NCBI GenBank assembly: GCA_964626505.1
Contig: CAZVFR010000053.1
Span: forward strand, 1-15,447
Length of the DNA: 15,447 nt
Source of the DNA: CAZUGA01 sp964626505
GTDB lineage: Bacteria; Pseudomonadota; Gammaproteobacteria; Methylococcales; UBA1147
Direction of reading: 5' to 3'
The notes beneath the pieces were generated by a model. That model was given only the letters and a program-made list of their open reading frames with translations. It was not told where the DNA came from and made no database searches. Every line of letters starts with the position of its first letter. The first letter of the stretch is position 1. The translations under genes and the position numbers were made by a program. Positions 1-9,368 of this stretch are shown here, piece after piece.

Positions 1-624
1 CAGCGCATAATCCTTCATGTCCGCGGGAGCATTCAATATGTCGACTGGAATCGAGAGATGGGCCGGACCACAGGGTGAGCGCAACGCTGCCATTATTGCG
101 GCGATTAGTTTAGTCTCTAACTGCGCCGGATGAGAAACCAACGAGTTGTAGCGCGTGCAATGATGAAACATCCCCAAAGTATTCAAGCTGGTACACGAAG
201 ATTCCTGCAACGCGCCTTTGCCAAAGGTACTCAGCGCAGTTTGCGCGGTGATCACCAGTTGAGGGATCTCGTTTTCGTACGCGGACGCAACGCCAGTGAT
301 TAAATTCGTTGACCCTGGACCGGTCGTGCCGCAGCAAACGCCGAGTTTGCCGCTTTCCCGAGTGTAGCCATCAGCCATAAATGCGGCACCGGTTTCGTGG
401 CGGGACACAATCGCCCGAAGGCCACCGCGCGCCTCACTTCTAGCCATCGCGTTATAAAGTGGTTCTATTGCACCGCCCGGTATACCAAACACATATTCGA
501 CACCAATTTTTTCGAGGTAGTGGACAATAAGGTCGCCATTCTCCAACGGCTTGGCATCGACCTTTTTGCCTGGATGAGTGCTTCTATTTTCCGCTTGGGT
601 GTCACGTATTGATACTTTACTCAT
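1..624 (-). CDS. Acetolactate synthase-like thiamine-diphosphate enzyme, N-terminal part (runs off window)
   Basis: The first 208 codons are open from ATG 624-622 to the window edge, so the C-terminal part is missing. The product belongs to the ThDP-dependent acetolactate synthase/decarboxylase superfamily, whose members bind thiamine diphosphate and join or cleave 2-oxoacids. Visible signatures are VFGIPGGAIEPLYNA (45-59), the cofactor-activating glutamate E77 in SRHETGAAFMADGYTR (74-89), and TTGPGSTNLITGVASAYENE (100-119), followed by an LVITAQ strand and GPAHLSIPVDI (186-196). Where biosynthetic IlvB/IlvG enzymes usually have a G-x-D-A-F-Q-E type loop, this protein has FGKGALQES (134-142), so substrate specificity should not be assumed. 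The first ~25 residues are a polar extension before the conserved fold. No strong Shine-Dalgarno is seen. A TATACT hexamer at 698-703 could be a -10 box but has no good -35 partner. I am sure of the family but not of the exact reaction. Confidence 0.88.
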   Translation of the reverse strand, partial: MSKVSIRDTQAENRSTHPGKKVDAKPLENGDLIVHYLEKIGVEYVFGIPGGAIEPLYNAMARSEARGGLRAIVSRHETGAAFMADGYTRESGKLGVCCGTTGPGSTNLITGVASAYENEIPQLVITAQTALSTFGKGALQESSCTSLNTLGMFHHCTRYNSLVSHPAQLETKLIAAIMAALRSPCGPAHLSIPVDILNAPADMKDYAL

Positions 625-1677
625 TGGATTCGACCCATTTAAGCTAGTAATCGCGAATCTTTCCGTTTCTGTTTCCACGTCCACGTTCATCTCTTAGAGT
701 ATAGACTCAAGAATTTACGATTGTTGAAACTGCCAACTTAAGCACCAAGAACCGTTTCCAACCAAACCAACAGGGCCATTTCATGTTATTAATTTTTATC
801 GATCATCAAGATCAATTGGCCGTTGTATATCGCCATCCAAAGCAATTTAAACAAAATCTGTACAAACCGAATATCGGAATATTAACCGACGGTTTTACAA
901 GTAGGTGGTTCCTCAAAACTGAATAGTCCATCAATCTTTAGTTCGGATCACACCCAAGAATGCGGCCAAACTGGCAAGTCGAACTCAAAGATAATCCTTA
1001 ACCCAAAATCGGGGCTACAGAGCACCCATAATCGGGGATAATTAACAAATTTTGGCATTTTTCAGCCAAACGGAATTTATTATTGAATTTGTTGCTGGGA
1101 GGTAAACTTGTATGCGAGTAGTACTCTCGCTTTTACTAAAAAAGATTTCGCGCATGGGTATCCTAACACCCAAAGAACCGGTTATAAGCTGCGCTTTACA
1201 GAAGGTTTCCGTGTCGGTTGTTTCTTCCATCAACCACCACCCTAATTAGAATAAATCGCTTCCATCGCTGGATAGTTTTACGTTAACCCTTCGCCGATAC
1301 TCCCGAGCGATAGTATGTTGACGTCTATTGCACCGAATCTAATCGCGTGATCCGCTCGCAACATGGGCATTCTGACCAGTTTTAATCATTAAATCAAGAA
1401 GATATTGCCGATCAAGCCTACTGCGCTCATCGTGGCTGGTAAAACGTATCAATTATTAACAACTTTCATGCCAATTCCACACTGGAAACAACCAGGACAC
1501 GACAAGCCCGGATTTCTCACCAGAACGACAATCCCTCGCTTGATCTTTGTTCCCGCGCGTTGTTCCTGTCGCCGGAAAGACAGTCCGTATTCCGCTCGGT
1601 AAAAAAATTCATATAAAAACAAATCTCTGCGCGATCATCTTCCCCCTGGCGAGAAACCCGAACCCGCACAACCAAGA
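625..1677. other. About 1.05 kb without a recognisable gene
   Basis: This stretch lies between the end of purL and the start of the ThDP enzyme, both on the minus strand. I found no coherent coding sequence, no tRNA-like T-loop with matching arms, and no clear intrinsic terminator. The only open frame with a plausible ribosome site is a 63-codon minus-strand frame (1042-1233; a GGTGG stretch lies just upstream of its ATG). Its product resembles nothing I know and may be chance. The right end should hold the purL transcript end, and the left end should hold the promoter of the ThDP enzyme gene. Confidence 0.6.
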
Positions 1678-4600
1678 TCAGGCGATCCACATGCGTGCAT
1701 TCCTGAAAAACCGCATCCAAGGACTGTAATCGCTACCAACCCGGGGATGCCAAAAATTCTGATTCTCCTTAAAGCAACGCTCCGGATGGGGCATCATCGC
1801 CGTAAACCGGCCGTCATCGTTCGTAATAGCGGTTATTCCTGACCCAGAACCATTTGGATTGTGCGGATAGATCTCGGTTCTATCGCCGTAATTGTCAACA
1901 TAGCAAAGAGAAACCGCTCGTTGCCGCAACGCGTCAACCCCGCCGTCACTGAACACTGCTTGTCCTTCACCGTGCGCAATCGATATGGGGATCAATGCCC
2001 CCTGCATACCGGAGAAAAAAAGTGACGGAGATTCNNNNNNNNNNTATTACCAATGAACCGCGGCCAGCAGGCTGTTCCAGGTATCAGATCCTTTAGGCTT
2101 GTGAGCATCTGACAGCCATTGCAAACACCAAGTGCAAATGTATCCAAGCGTTCAAAAAAACCGACAAATTCATCTCTCGCACGATCATTGAAAAGAATTG
2201 TGTTAGCCCATCCCTGCCCCGCACCGAGGACATCCCCATAGGAAAATCCACCACAGGCCACCAATCCAACAAAATCCCGCAATGTAACTCTAGCATCAAT
2301 AATATCCGTCATATGCACGTCGCAGCTGGCAAACCCGGCACGATCAAATACGGCGGCCATCTCAACATGACCGTTGACGCCTTGTTCGCGCAATATGACG
2401 ACTTTGGGACGTTGTGTATTGACGTACGGCGCAGAAACATTGTTGTCCTTGGCGAAAGTTAGAGAAGTGTGCAATCCCGGATCACCGTCGTCACGAATAC
2501 CAACGTATTCCTGCTCCGCGCAAGCGGGATTATCGCGTAAAGACTGCATACGGAAGCTGGTTTCAGACCACATTTGTTGAAGGTCAGCACGGGTGGCTGT
2601 AAACAAATCCCGCCCCCTGTATCCAAATGAAAGAAAGGACTCGGAATCGGGTGTGCCAATAACATGTGTACAACACGCCAGTCCCGCGGCACTTAAAAGC
2701 TCGAAAACTCGGGGCTGATCTGTTTCCCGAATCTGCACGATAGCCCCGAGTTCTTCATTAAACAGCGCGGCGATGGGATCACTTCCAAGCGCGTCCAGGC
2801 TCACTGTAACGCCGACCCTTGCCGCGAATGCCATTTCACAAACCGCGGCCAATAGTCCACCATCAGACCGATCGTGATAAGCTAATAGAAGACGTTGATT
2901 ATTCAACAACTGAATACAATCAAAAAACTGCTTAAACATGTCCGCATCTTCAAGATCCGGGCACTGATCTCCCATTTGCTCAAATACCTGGGCAAACGCC
3001 GAACCACCGAGTCGATTTTTGCCTAATCCCAAGTCGATGAGCACCAGGATCGTTTCGCCGCTATCCATGCGGAGTTGAGGCGTTAAGGTCTTCAGCACAT
3101 CAGCCACCGGAGCAAATGCTGAAATAATGAGTGATAGCGGCGACGTCATCTCGATATCTCGATCATCGTTTCGCCATACAATTTTCATCGACAAGGAATC
3201 TTTACCCACCGGAATTGCAAGACCCAATGCCGGACACAAATCCATACCCACGGCCTTAACGGTGTCAAATAATACGGCATCTTCACCCGGATGACCGGCA
3301 GCCGCCATCCAGTTTGCAGATAATTTGATATCCGAAATTTTACTTATCGACGCAGCAGCAATATTGGTCAAAGCCTCACCGACCGCCATGCGCCCTGAAG
3401 CCGGCCCGTCGATTACCGCAATCGGCGCCTTCTCGCCCATCGCCATGGCTTCTCCCACTTGCGCATGAAACCCCGCAGCGGTAACGGCAACGTCTGCCAC
3501 CGGAACTTGCCAGGGTCCGACCATTTGATCTCGAACAACCAGACCGGTGATCGATCTATCACCTATAGTGACTAGAAAACTTTTATCGGCCACTGCGGGA
3601 AATCGCAATACCCGGCAAACTGCGTCTTCAATATCGGCCCCACTCAGACTTAGTTTTTCCGCAGTCGGTTTGTGTCTATTGACATCCCGCAACATCCGCG
3701 GCGGTTTGCCAAACAGTAACGACATCGGAATATTAATTGGATAATCATTATTTTGCTCATCGTGGAGTTCCAATTTCTGATCTGCAGTGGCATGACCTAC
3801 AACTGCAACCGGACAACGCTCACGCGCGCAAATCGATTCGAACAATTCCAGCGATTCGGGTGCAAGCGCCAATACATAACGTTCTTGCGCCTCATTACAC
3901 CAAATCTGCAACGGTGACATACCCGCATCTCCAATCGGAATTGATTGAAGGGCGATTGTTCCACCACGCTCACTATCATGGAGTAATTCAGGAATTGCAT
4001 TAGATAAGCCGCCTGCTCCGACATCGTGAATCGAAATCATCGGATTTGAATCCATCGTACAACAAGCGTTGATAACTTCCTGACAGCGCCGCTGCATTTC
4101 TGGGTTTCCACGTTGTACCGAAGCAAAATCCAGCTCCTCGCTACCTTCACCGGATGCTCGAGATGACGCCGCGCCCCCTCCTAAACCAATTAGCATAGAC
4201 GGACCACCCAACACCACGACGAGAGCACCCGCCGGTATGCTTCGTTTGGTTACATTATTCGGACGAATATTACCCATGCCGCCAGCTATCATAATGGGCT
4301 TGTGATACCCGAGTAACGAACTTTGCAATTCAGACCTAACGGATTGCTCGAAGGTACGGAAATAACCCGCAATATTCGGCCGACCAAATTCATTATTAAA
4401 CGCCGCCCCGCCTATAGGTCCCTCAAGCATGATATCCAACGCCGACGCGATGCGATCCGGTTTACCGTTACTCCTTTCCCAAGGCTGTATAAAATCCGGT
4501 ATTCGAAGATGTGATACAGAAAACCCTGTCAATCCGGCTTTAGTGTACGAACCGGTACCCGTGGCTGCTTCGTCGCGAATTTCACCCCCAGAACCGGTCG

Positions 4601-5534
4601 CCGCACCGGGAAACGGAGATATCGCAGTAGGATGATTATGGGTTTCCACTTTAATCAACAAATGCACGAACTCTTCCCGATATTGATACAGCGCTGTTTG
4701 TGTATCACGCACCAATGCTAAGGCTTTGGAACCTTCCACGACCGCAGCATTATCATGGTATGCCGATAAAATACCTTCCGAACTGCACTTCGCAGTATTG
4801 CGAATCATGTCAAACAGAGTAATAGCCTCCTGCCTGCCGTCAACCCTCCAGTCCGCATTGAATATTTTATGCCTGCAGTGCTCGGAATTAGCTTGGGCAA
4901 ACATCATCAATTCCACGTCCGTGGGACTGCGATCAAGCGCCTTAAAGCTATCCGCCAAATATGCAATTTCATCGTCGGATAGCGCAAGACCCAAATCCAA
5001 ATTTGCCTGCTGCAAAGCGTCCAATGGTGTGTCAGACAGCTCGACGTATGCGAGTTTTTCCGAGATTTGCGGGGCAAATATTAGTTTGGCATCTTGATCC
5101 AGTAACGGCGATTCCGTCATCCGGTCATACAAGCATGGAAGTGCTCGATCGCGCTGTTCGACAGAAAGCGATCGACCAAATTTAGTTTGCAAAGCGTAGA
5201 TTATTCCACGTTCAATGCGCTTGACGGCGGACAAACCACACCGACTTGCAATTTCTGACGCTTTGCTGGACCAAGGTGACACAGTACCCAATCTTGGAAC
5301 GATGGTGTAAGCATTGGCAATCTGATCATTACTTGACGACGAGTCAGCACCATAGTCCAGAATCTGGCCGACCCTGCGACTTTCGTCAGTATCGAGCTCA
5401 CGTTCTAAGTCAAGAAAGTGTATAAATTGCCCTGAAACGCTTGTTATGGAAGGTTCTACGGTTTGAAGTTCAGCAAGCAGTTTGGCTCGTCGAAACGGCG
5501 ATAACGCCGATGGACCTAAACGATGGAGTAACAT
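1678..5534 (-). CDS. purL: Phosphoribosylformylglycinamidine synthase, long single-chain form, interrupted by an assembly gap
   Basis: PurL makes FGAM from FGAR, glutamine and ATP, the fourth step of de novo purine synthesis, in the cytoplasm. The start is ATG 5534-5532, with an in-frame TAA just before it. There are 1163 codons before the N run and 118 after it. With ~15 missing residues the total is ~1296, close to the 1295 of E. coli PurL. The N-terminal domain carries SPFRRAKLL and a TVSPWSSKASEIA stretch. The synthetase core has ANSEHCRHKIFNADW (215-229) and KVETHNHPT (295-303). The C-terminal glutaminase domain has nucleophile Cys1138 in GVCNGCQM, and after the gap IAHGEG and MMPHPER, which supply the catalytic His and Glu. 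The post-gap reading frame restarts at 2034 with ESPSLFFSG and ends in TGA at 1678-1680. The apparent frame change at the Ns is an artefact of gap size. The gene lies 176 bp behind bamC and may share its transcript. Confidence 0.96.
2035..2044. other. Assembly gap (10 Ns) inside purL
   Basis: Ten Ns separate the codons for the WPRFIGN segment from those for ESPSLFFSG in the glutaminase domain. In E. coli PurL the corresponding segments are 15 residues apart. The true gap should therefore be about 44 bases, and the ten Ns are a placeholder. The flanking frames differ only because 10 is the wrong length. Confidence 0.9.
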
Positions 5535-5710
5535 TTACGCTATTGATACCATGCCAAAATGCCAGACAGTTTTCCCGAAATCAAGCAAAAGGTTCTAACT
5601 CTAAAAAACTCTGCGTATACAGACACACATTATTTACAGGTTTGCTTGAATAGCATACCCACCATTAGCCCTAAGAATGCGCACACAATATTTGGCAGCC
5701 GGTTGAAGCT

Positions 5711-6376
5711 TTAACCCTGTTTCTTAGAAATTTGCTGATTAACTTGTTTTTGAATCATCTTTAAGACATTCAATCCAACGCCTTGAGACTGAACCTGCCC
5801 TTCGTCATTCAAGACTCGAACTTCAGTTACACCTTTCGCGTCAGTCAGTTTAACCTGATACTCTTCCTCCGCTCCTGCCGCGTTATCATCCGACCAGAAT
5901 GCCAGACTAGACCAAAATCCAGCATCTTTCTGTTGATCTTGTTGATCACGAAAAATTATATAATAGAGACCTTCGGACCGATTTAAGTCGTCGATCTCAA
6001 TCTCTAGCTGGCTCAACGCTCGCCCGATCATACGCCAAGCAATCGGATAAGGCTTTTCGATTTCAATAAAACTTCCACCATCATCAGCCGCAACCACCGT
6101 GTGGCCTTCAGGTTCCGGCTCAACCTTAGGTTTTTCAATTTCCTTAGGCATTTGTTCCAATGAACCAACAGCATTTGTTTTGACCGATTTTATAGGCGTT
6201 TTCTCTATCGTGGATGCTGTCAAATCGGGGGGGATTTCGAGCGGTGGAATTTCGGAACTGAACTGGTATTCTTTTTTTCGATCCGGAAGGATTTTCTCCA
6301 TGGAACCACAACCGTGGAAAATGCCCGCAATACTCATCACGATCAAAGTGACGACTAACTTAATGTATAGATTCAT
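5711..6376 (-). CDS. bamC: BamC-like outer-membrane assembly lipoprotein, short form
   Basis: BamC (NlpB) is a lipoprotein of the BAM complex, which inserts beta-barrel proteins into the outer membrane. Here residues 1-22 are a hydrophobic signal peptide ending in FHG before Cys23, a loose lipobox. IPPLEIPPDLT (43-53) matches the BamC N-terminal segment that in E. coli lies on BamD. A Pro/Glu-rich linker (~65-95) leads to one helix-grip domain (~101-215) with YPIAWRMIGRAL and RSEGLYYIIF, typical of the family. The protein is 221 residues, against 344 in E. coli, because a second helix-grip domain is absent. The stop (TAA) is clean and followed by noncoding sequence, so this looks like a naturally short form. 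It starts 42 bp after dapA, the usual partner in Gammaproteobacteria, and is probably co-transcribed. No strong Shine-Dalgarno is seen. Confidence 0.87.
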   Translation of the reverse strand: MNLYIKLVVTLIVMSIAGIFHGCGSMEKILPDRKKEYQFSSEIPPLEIPPDLTASTIEKTPIKSVKTNAVGSLEQMPKEIEKPKVEPEPEGHTVVAADDGGSFIEIEKPYPIAWRMIGRALSQLEIEIDDLNRSEGLYYIIFRDQQDQQKDAGFWSSLAFWSDDNAAGAEEEYQVKLTDAKGVTEVRVLNDEGQVQSQGVGLNVLKMIQKQVNQQISKKQG

Positions 6377-6418
6377 AAAACATAACTACTAAGCGAACTT
6401 AAAAATACCTGTACTTAG

Positions 6419-7294
6419 CTAAAGAACCTTAGCCTGACGCATCGCGTCTCGAACAGCGTCGTGATACTGTGGCTGAAGCCACGTTAAGGGGAGAAGTATA
6501 CCGCTTTTGATAAGACCCATTTCGTGAACCGCCCACTTGACCGGAATAGGATTGGATTCAACAAATAACTCCTTATGCAAAGCCGCCAATTGCTTATCGA
6601 TTTCTTCGGCTGCCACACGATTTCCCGAGATCGCCGCTAAAACCATTTCGTGCATCAGTTTCGGAGCGACGTTCGCTGTAACCGAAATAACACCCTGTCC
6701 ACCCTGAAGGCAAACCTCGCAGGCAATTGCATCATCTCCAGAATATAGCGGGAAATCCTTCCCACAAAGTTGTTGTACCAATCGCACCCGATCAACACTT
6801 CCCGAGGCCTCTTTTACGCCAACAATATTGTCGATCCGCGCCAAACGCGCAATTGTTTCAGGCAGCATATCGCAGGCAGTCCGTCCCGGAACATTGTACA
6901 AGATCTGCGGGATATCCACGGCCTCAGCGATTGCTTTAAAGTGCAAGTACAAACCTTCTTGGGTCGGTTTGTTGTAGTAGGGGGTTACCAAAAGACAGGC
7001 ATCTGCGTTGGCTTCTTTTGCCCGGCGGGTTAACGTAATGGCTTCTGTAGTAGAATTAGCGCCGGTACCCGCGATGACCGGAATCCTGCCTCGCACTTGC
7101 TCTACAACATGGCGAACAACAAAGCAGTGAAGTTCTTCATTGAGCGTTGCCGATTCACCCGTGGTACCTACGGCAACGATAGCATCGGTACCTTGATCGA
7201 TATGCAACTCAATCAGCCGATCCAAACTCTCGATATCGAGCGCGCCAGATTCGTCCATTGGCGTTACTAACGCAACTATACTACCCCGAATCAT
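6419..7294 (-). CDS. dapA: 4-hydroxy-tetrahydrodipicolinate synthase
   Basis: DapA condenses pyruvate with aspartate semialdehyde, the first committed step to diaminopimelate and lysine, in the cytoplasm. The 291-residue TIM-barrel protein keeps all key residues, and from this start their numbers equal those of the E. coli enzyme: Thr44/Thr45 in GTTGES, Tyr107 in TPYYNKPTQEG, Tyr133 and Arg138 in LYNVPGRTA, and the Schiff-base Lys161 in VGVKEASG. An in-frame ATG 33 bases upstream (7327) would add 11 residues, but it overlaps the proposed -10 box. ATG 7294 has a GGGGGA ribosome site seven bases before it. Both points favour 7294. bamC follows after 42 bp. The promoter and an inverted repeat lie just upstream. 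Confidence 0.96.
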   Translation of the reverse strand: MIRGSIVALVTPMDESGALDIESLDRLIELHIDQGTDAIVAVGTTGESATLNEELHCFVVRHVVEQVRGRIPVIAGTGANSTTEAITLTRRAKEANADACLLVTPYYNKPTQEGLYLHFKAIAEAVDIPQILYNVPGRTACDMLPETIARLARIDNIVGVKEASGSVDRVRLVQQLCGKDFPLYSGDDAIACEVCLQGGQGVISVTANVAPKLMHEMVLAAISGNRVAAEEIDKQLAALHKELFVESNPIPVKWAVHEMGLIKSGILLPLTWLQPQYHDAVRDAMRQAKVL

Positions 7295-7301
7295 TCGCAA
7301 A

Positions 7302-7307
7302 TCCCCC
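7302..7307 (-). promoter_or_regulatory. Ribosome binding site of dapA that decides its start
   Basis: GGGGGA on the minus strand lies seven bases before ATG 7294. The upstream in-frame ATG at 7327 has no comparable site. This supports the shorter DapA of 291 residues. Confidence 0.7.
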
Positions 7308-7337
7308 ACGGTAATTAAACAATGCATATTACCGTGG
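7306..7337. promoter_or_regulatory. 10-bp perfect inverted repeat over the dapA -10 region (candidate operator)
   Basis: The arms CCACGGTAAT (7306-7315) and ATTACCGTGG (7328-7337) are perfect reverse complements separated by 12 bases. One arm covers most of the proposed -10 box (7326-7331) and the other abuts the ribosome site. The predicted transcript start falls between the arms, so a DNA operator is likelier than an RNA hairpin. No binding protein can be named from the sequence. Confidence 0.5.
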
Positions 7338-7355
7338 ACCTAACAATCATGACAA
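7326..7355 (-). promoter_or_regulatory. Sigma70-like promoter of dapA-bamC
   Basis: On the minus strand TTGTCA (7355-7350) and TAATAT (7331-7326) are separated by 18 bases. Each hexamer is close to the sigma70 consensus. The start of transcription would fall near 7319, giving a leader of about 25 bases that carries the dapA ribosome site. Confidence 0.6.
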
Positions 7356-7480
7356 GCCATGTTAACTTTGCTTGACCGAAAACCGCACTACAACGCTTTT
7401 ATGTCCGGTTTTTAAAAACGGCTTTTTACGCTTCTTTTCGCTATCGCGTATATTGTCATGTAGGATCGATCATTCACTGG

Positions 7481-9346
7481 CTAAGCAAGAGATACGTTCG
7501 TTGCCAGGCTTTCGGGCACAAATTTTTCCGCCGTCAACATTGCAATAAACTGAGCCGCAGGCACCGGTTTTCCGAATAGAAATCCCTGATAATGTTCGCA
7601 ACCAAGGCCCACCAAAAATGCCAGCTGTTCCTGAGTTTCAATCCCCTCGGCAACGATACCCAAATTAAGACTGCGCGCCATGGCTACAATTGCAGTAACG
7701 ATAGCCCTGTCATTGGTTTTGCCGGGAATATGTTTAACAAAAGACCGATCAATTTTTAATACATCGACGGGAAACGCCGTAAGATAACTCAAAGACGAGT
7801 AACCCGTACCGAAATCATCGATCGCCAGCGATATCCCCATTTCCTTCAACTGATTCAACGCGGCTATATTTTCCGCAGCATTTTCCACAATCAAACTTTC
7901 GGTTAATTCCAATTCTAAATACTGAGGATCCAAGCCGGTACTATCCAGAATATCTCTTGTTATACGGACAATTTTTCCACGATGCAGTTGTTGACTGGAA
8001 ACATTGACCGCCATTCGTAAATTTCCGAGTCCAGCCAGTTGCCAGACTTTGCTTTGGTTACAGGCGATTCGCAATGCCCACTCACCCAACGCATCAATAA
8101 TACCCATATCTTCGGCCATCGGGATAAAAATTCCCGGTGACACTAGACCTCGTGTTGGATTCTCCCAGCGCATTAGCGCCTCGGCACCGAATATCCGGCC
8201 AGTTTTGATATCGATTTTAGGCTGATAATAAAGCCGCATTTCATCACGGTCCAAAGCTTTGCGCAGTTGATTGGCTAAGTCCAACCAATCAGCGGATCTT
8301 TTGTTAATATTTTTTGCATAGAATTCGTAGGTATTGCCACCGAGTTTTTTGGCATGAGAAACCGCAACATTAGCATGTTTAATAAGCGTGTTCGTCTCAT
8401 CGCCGTCATTCGGGTAAACCGCTATACCGATACTGGCTGATATAAAAGACTCATGCCCCTCGGGATTAAACTGCTGTCCCATAACACCTATGATCCGTCT
8501 CGCCACATGAGCCGCATCATCTTCATGGGCAATATCGACAAGCAATACGGTGAATTCATCTCCACCGACTCTGCTCAAGCTGCCTCTGGAAGATTCATTC
8601 CCGGGCTGTGCAAGAAAATCACAGGCTCGCACGCAAGCTTCCAGTTTTGTTGCGACCTCTTTCAGCAAAGCGTCCCCCACCCGCGGTCCCAAGGTATCGT
8701 TAACCTGTTTGAATCGATCCAAATTGATCTGCAAAATCGCGCAGCTTTTCAGGTCTCTTTTCGCATTTGACAACGCCCAATCAACGTGGTCCATGAAAGT
8801 ACGTCGGTTGTGCAAACCTGTTAATGGATCATAGAAAGCCAATCGGTCCTGGTAGGCTTTGGCGGCTAAGGTGTTTCTGAGTCGCAATGCAAGCTCACTG
8901 GCATCCACGGGCTTGGCTAAAAAGTCGTTAGCACCCAGCTCTAACGCTTTTAACTTGGTGGCCGAATCAGTAGACGAGGTAAGTACAATAACGGGAACAT
9001 GCTTCAGCAGTCTATCCGCACGCAACTGAATCAGAATTTCAAACCCACTGACGTCGGGCATCATTAGATCCAGTAGTACAACATCCGGCCGTTCTCGAAG
9101 CACGATTCCAAATGCCTCGGTTGATTCACTTGTCTTGATGAAATGCTTGTACCCAGAGTCTTCCAAAAACAACTGAAGAATCTCGATGGTACTGGGTTCA
9201 TCGTCGATCATCATTATTTTTGCATCTGTCAACGCCGCGAACTCATTACCGCTTTGCGCTTCAGAATGGGTTTCGACCATTACGTCGTCACTTCGACTAT
9301 CGTTAGCAACAGGTAAAACATTTACCAAGTTATCATGTCTATTCAA
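7481..9346 (-). CDS. Response regulator with REC, GGDEF and EAL domains (c-di-GMP turnover)
   Basis: This 621-residue cytoplasmic protein makes or breaks cyclic di-GMP under phosphorylation control. The REC domain (~42-160) has acidic D48/D49, phospho-acceptor D93 in LLDLMMP, T123 and K145. The GGDEF domain (~165-345) has the wide-part motif FYDPLTGLHNR and an intact GGDEF at 261-265. RxxD is present as RACD (240-243) but lies 17 residues before GGDEF, not the usual 5, because of a polar insertion. The EAL domain (~355-605) has EAL 389-391, N448, E480 in ELTES, DD 510-511 in DDFGTGYSS, K531 in KIDRSF, E567 in AEGIE and Q587, so phosphodiesterase activity looks intact. The start is TTG 9346, with AGGA nine bases upstream; ATG 9280 is an alternative that keeps all domains. 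It follows the hybrid kinase locus and is the likely receiver of its phosphorelay. Confidence 0.9.
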   Translation of the reverse strand: MNRHDNLVNVLPVANDSRSDDVMVETHSEAQSGNEFAALTDAKIMMIDDEPSTIEILQLFLEDSGYKHFIKTSESTEAFGIVLRERPDVVLLDLMMPDVSGFEILIQLRADRLLKHVPVIVLTSSTDSATKLKALELGANDFLAKPVDASELALRLRNTLAAKAYQDRLAFYDPLTGLHNRRTFMDHVDWALSNAKRDLKSCAILQINLDRFKQVNDTLGPRVGDALLKEVATKLEACVRACDFLAQPGNESSRGSLSRVGGDEFTVLLVDIAHEDDAAHVARRIIGVMGQQFNPEGHESFISASIGIAVYPNDGDETNTLIKHANVAVSHAKKLGGNTYEFYAKNINKRSADWLDLANQLRKALDRDEMRLYYQPKIDIKTGRIFGAEALMRWENPTRGLVSPGIFIPMAEDMGIIDALGEWALRIACNQSKVWQLAGLGNLRMAVNVSSQQLHRGKIVRITRDILDSTGLDPQYLELELTESLIVENAAENIAALNQLKEMGISLAIDDFGTGYSSLSYLTAFPVDVLKIDRSFVKHIPGKTNDRAIVTAIVAMARSLNLGIVAEGIETQEQLAFLVGLGCEHYQGFLFGKPVPAAQFIAMLTAEKFVPESLATNVSLA

Positions 9347-9368
9347 AACGATTAATCCTATATTGAGT

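Noticed and set aside
4726..5097. Open plus-strand frame of 123 codons inside purL
   Set aside because: It is antisense to a strongly conserved enzyme and its product has no recognisable features; it is a shadow.
5598..5625. TCTG/CAGA hairpin followed by six T (minus strand) between bamC and purL as a terminator
   Set aside because: The stem is only four pairs long, too weak to call.
7295..7327. Longer DapA starting at ATG 7327
   Set aside because: That ATG overlaps the proposed -10 box and has no ribosome site. The shorter start restores E. coli residue numbering exactly.
7405..7421. CCGGTTTTTAAAAACGG palindrome after the REC-GGDEF-EAL gene as a terminator
   Set aside because: The stem is almost all A-T with no loop and no proper T-run follows on the transcribed strand.
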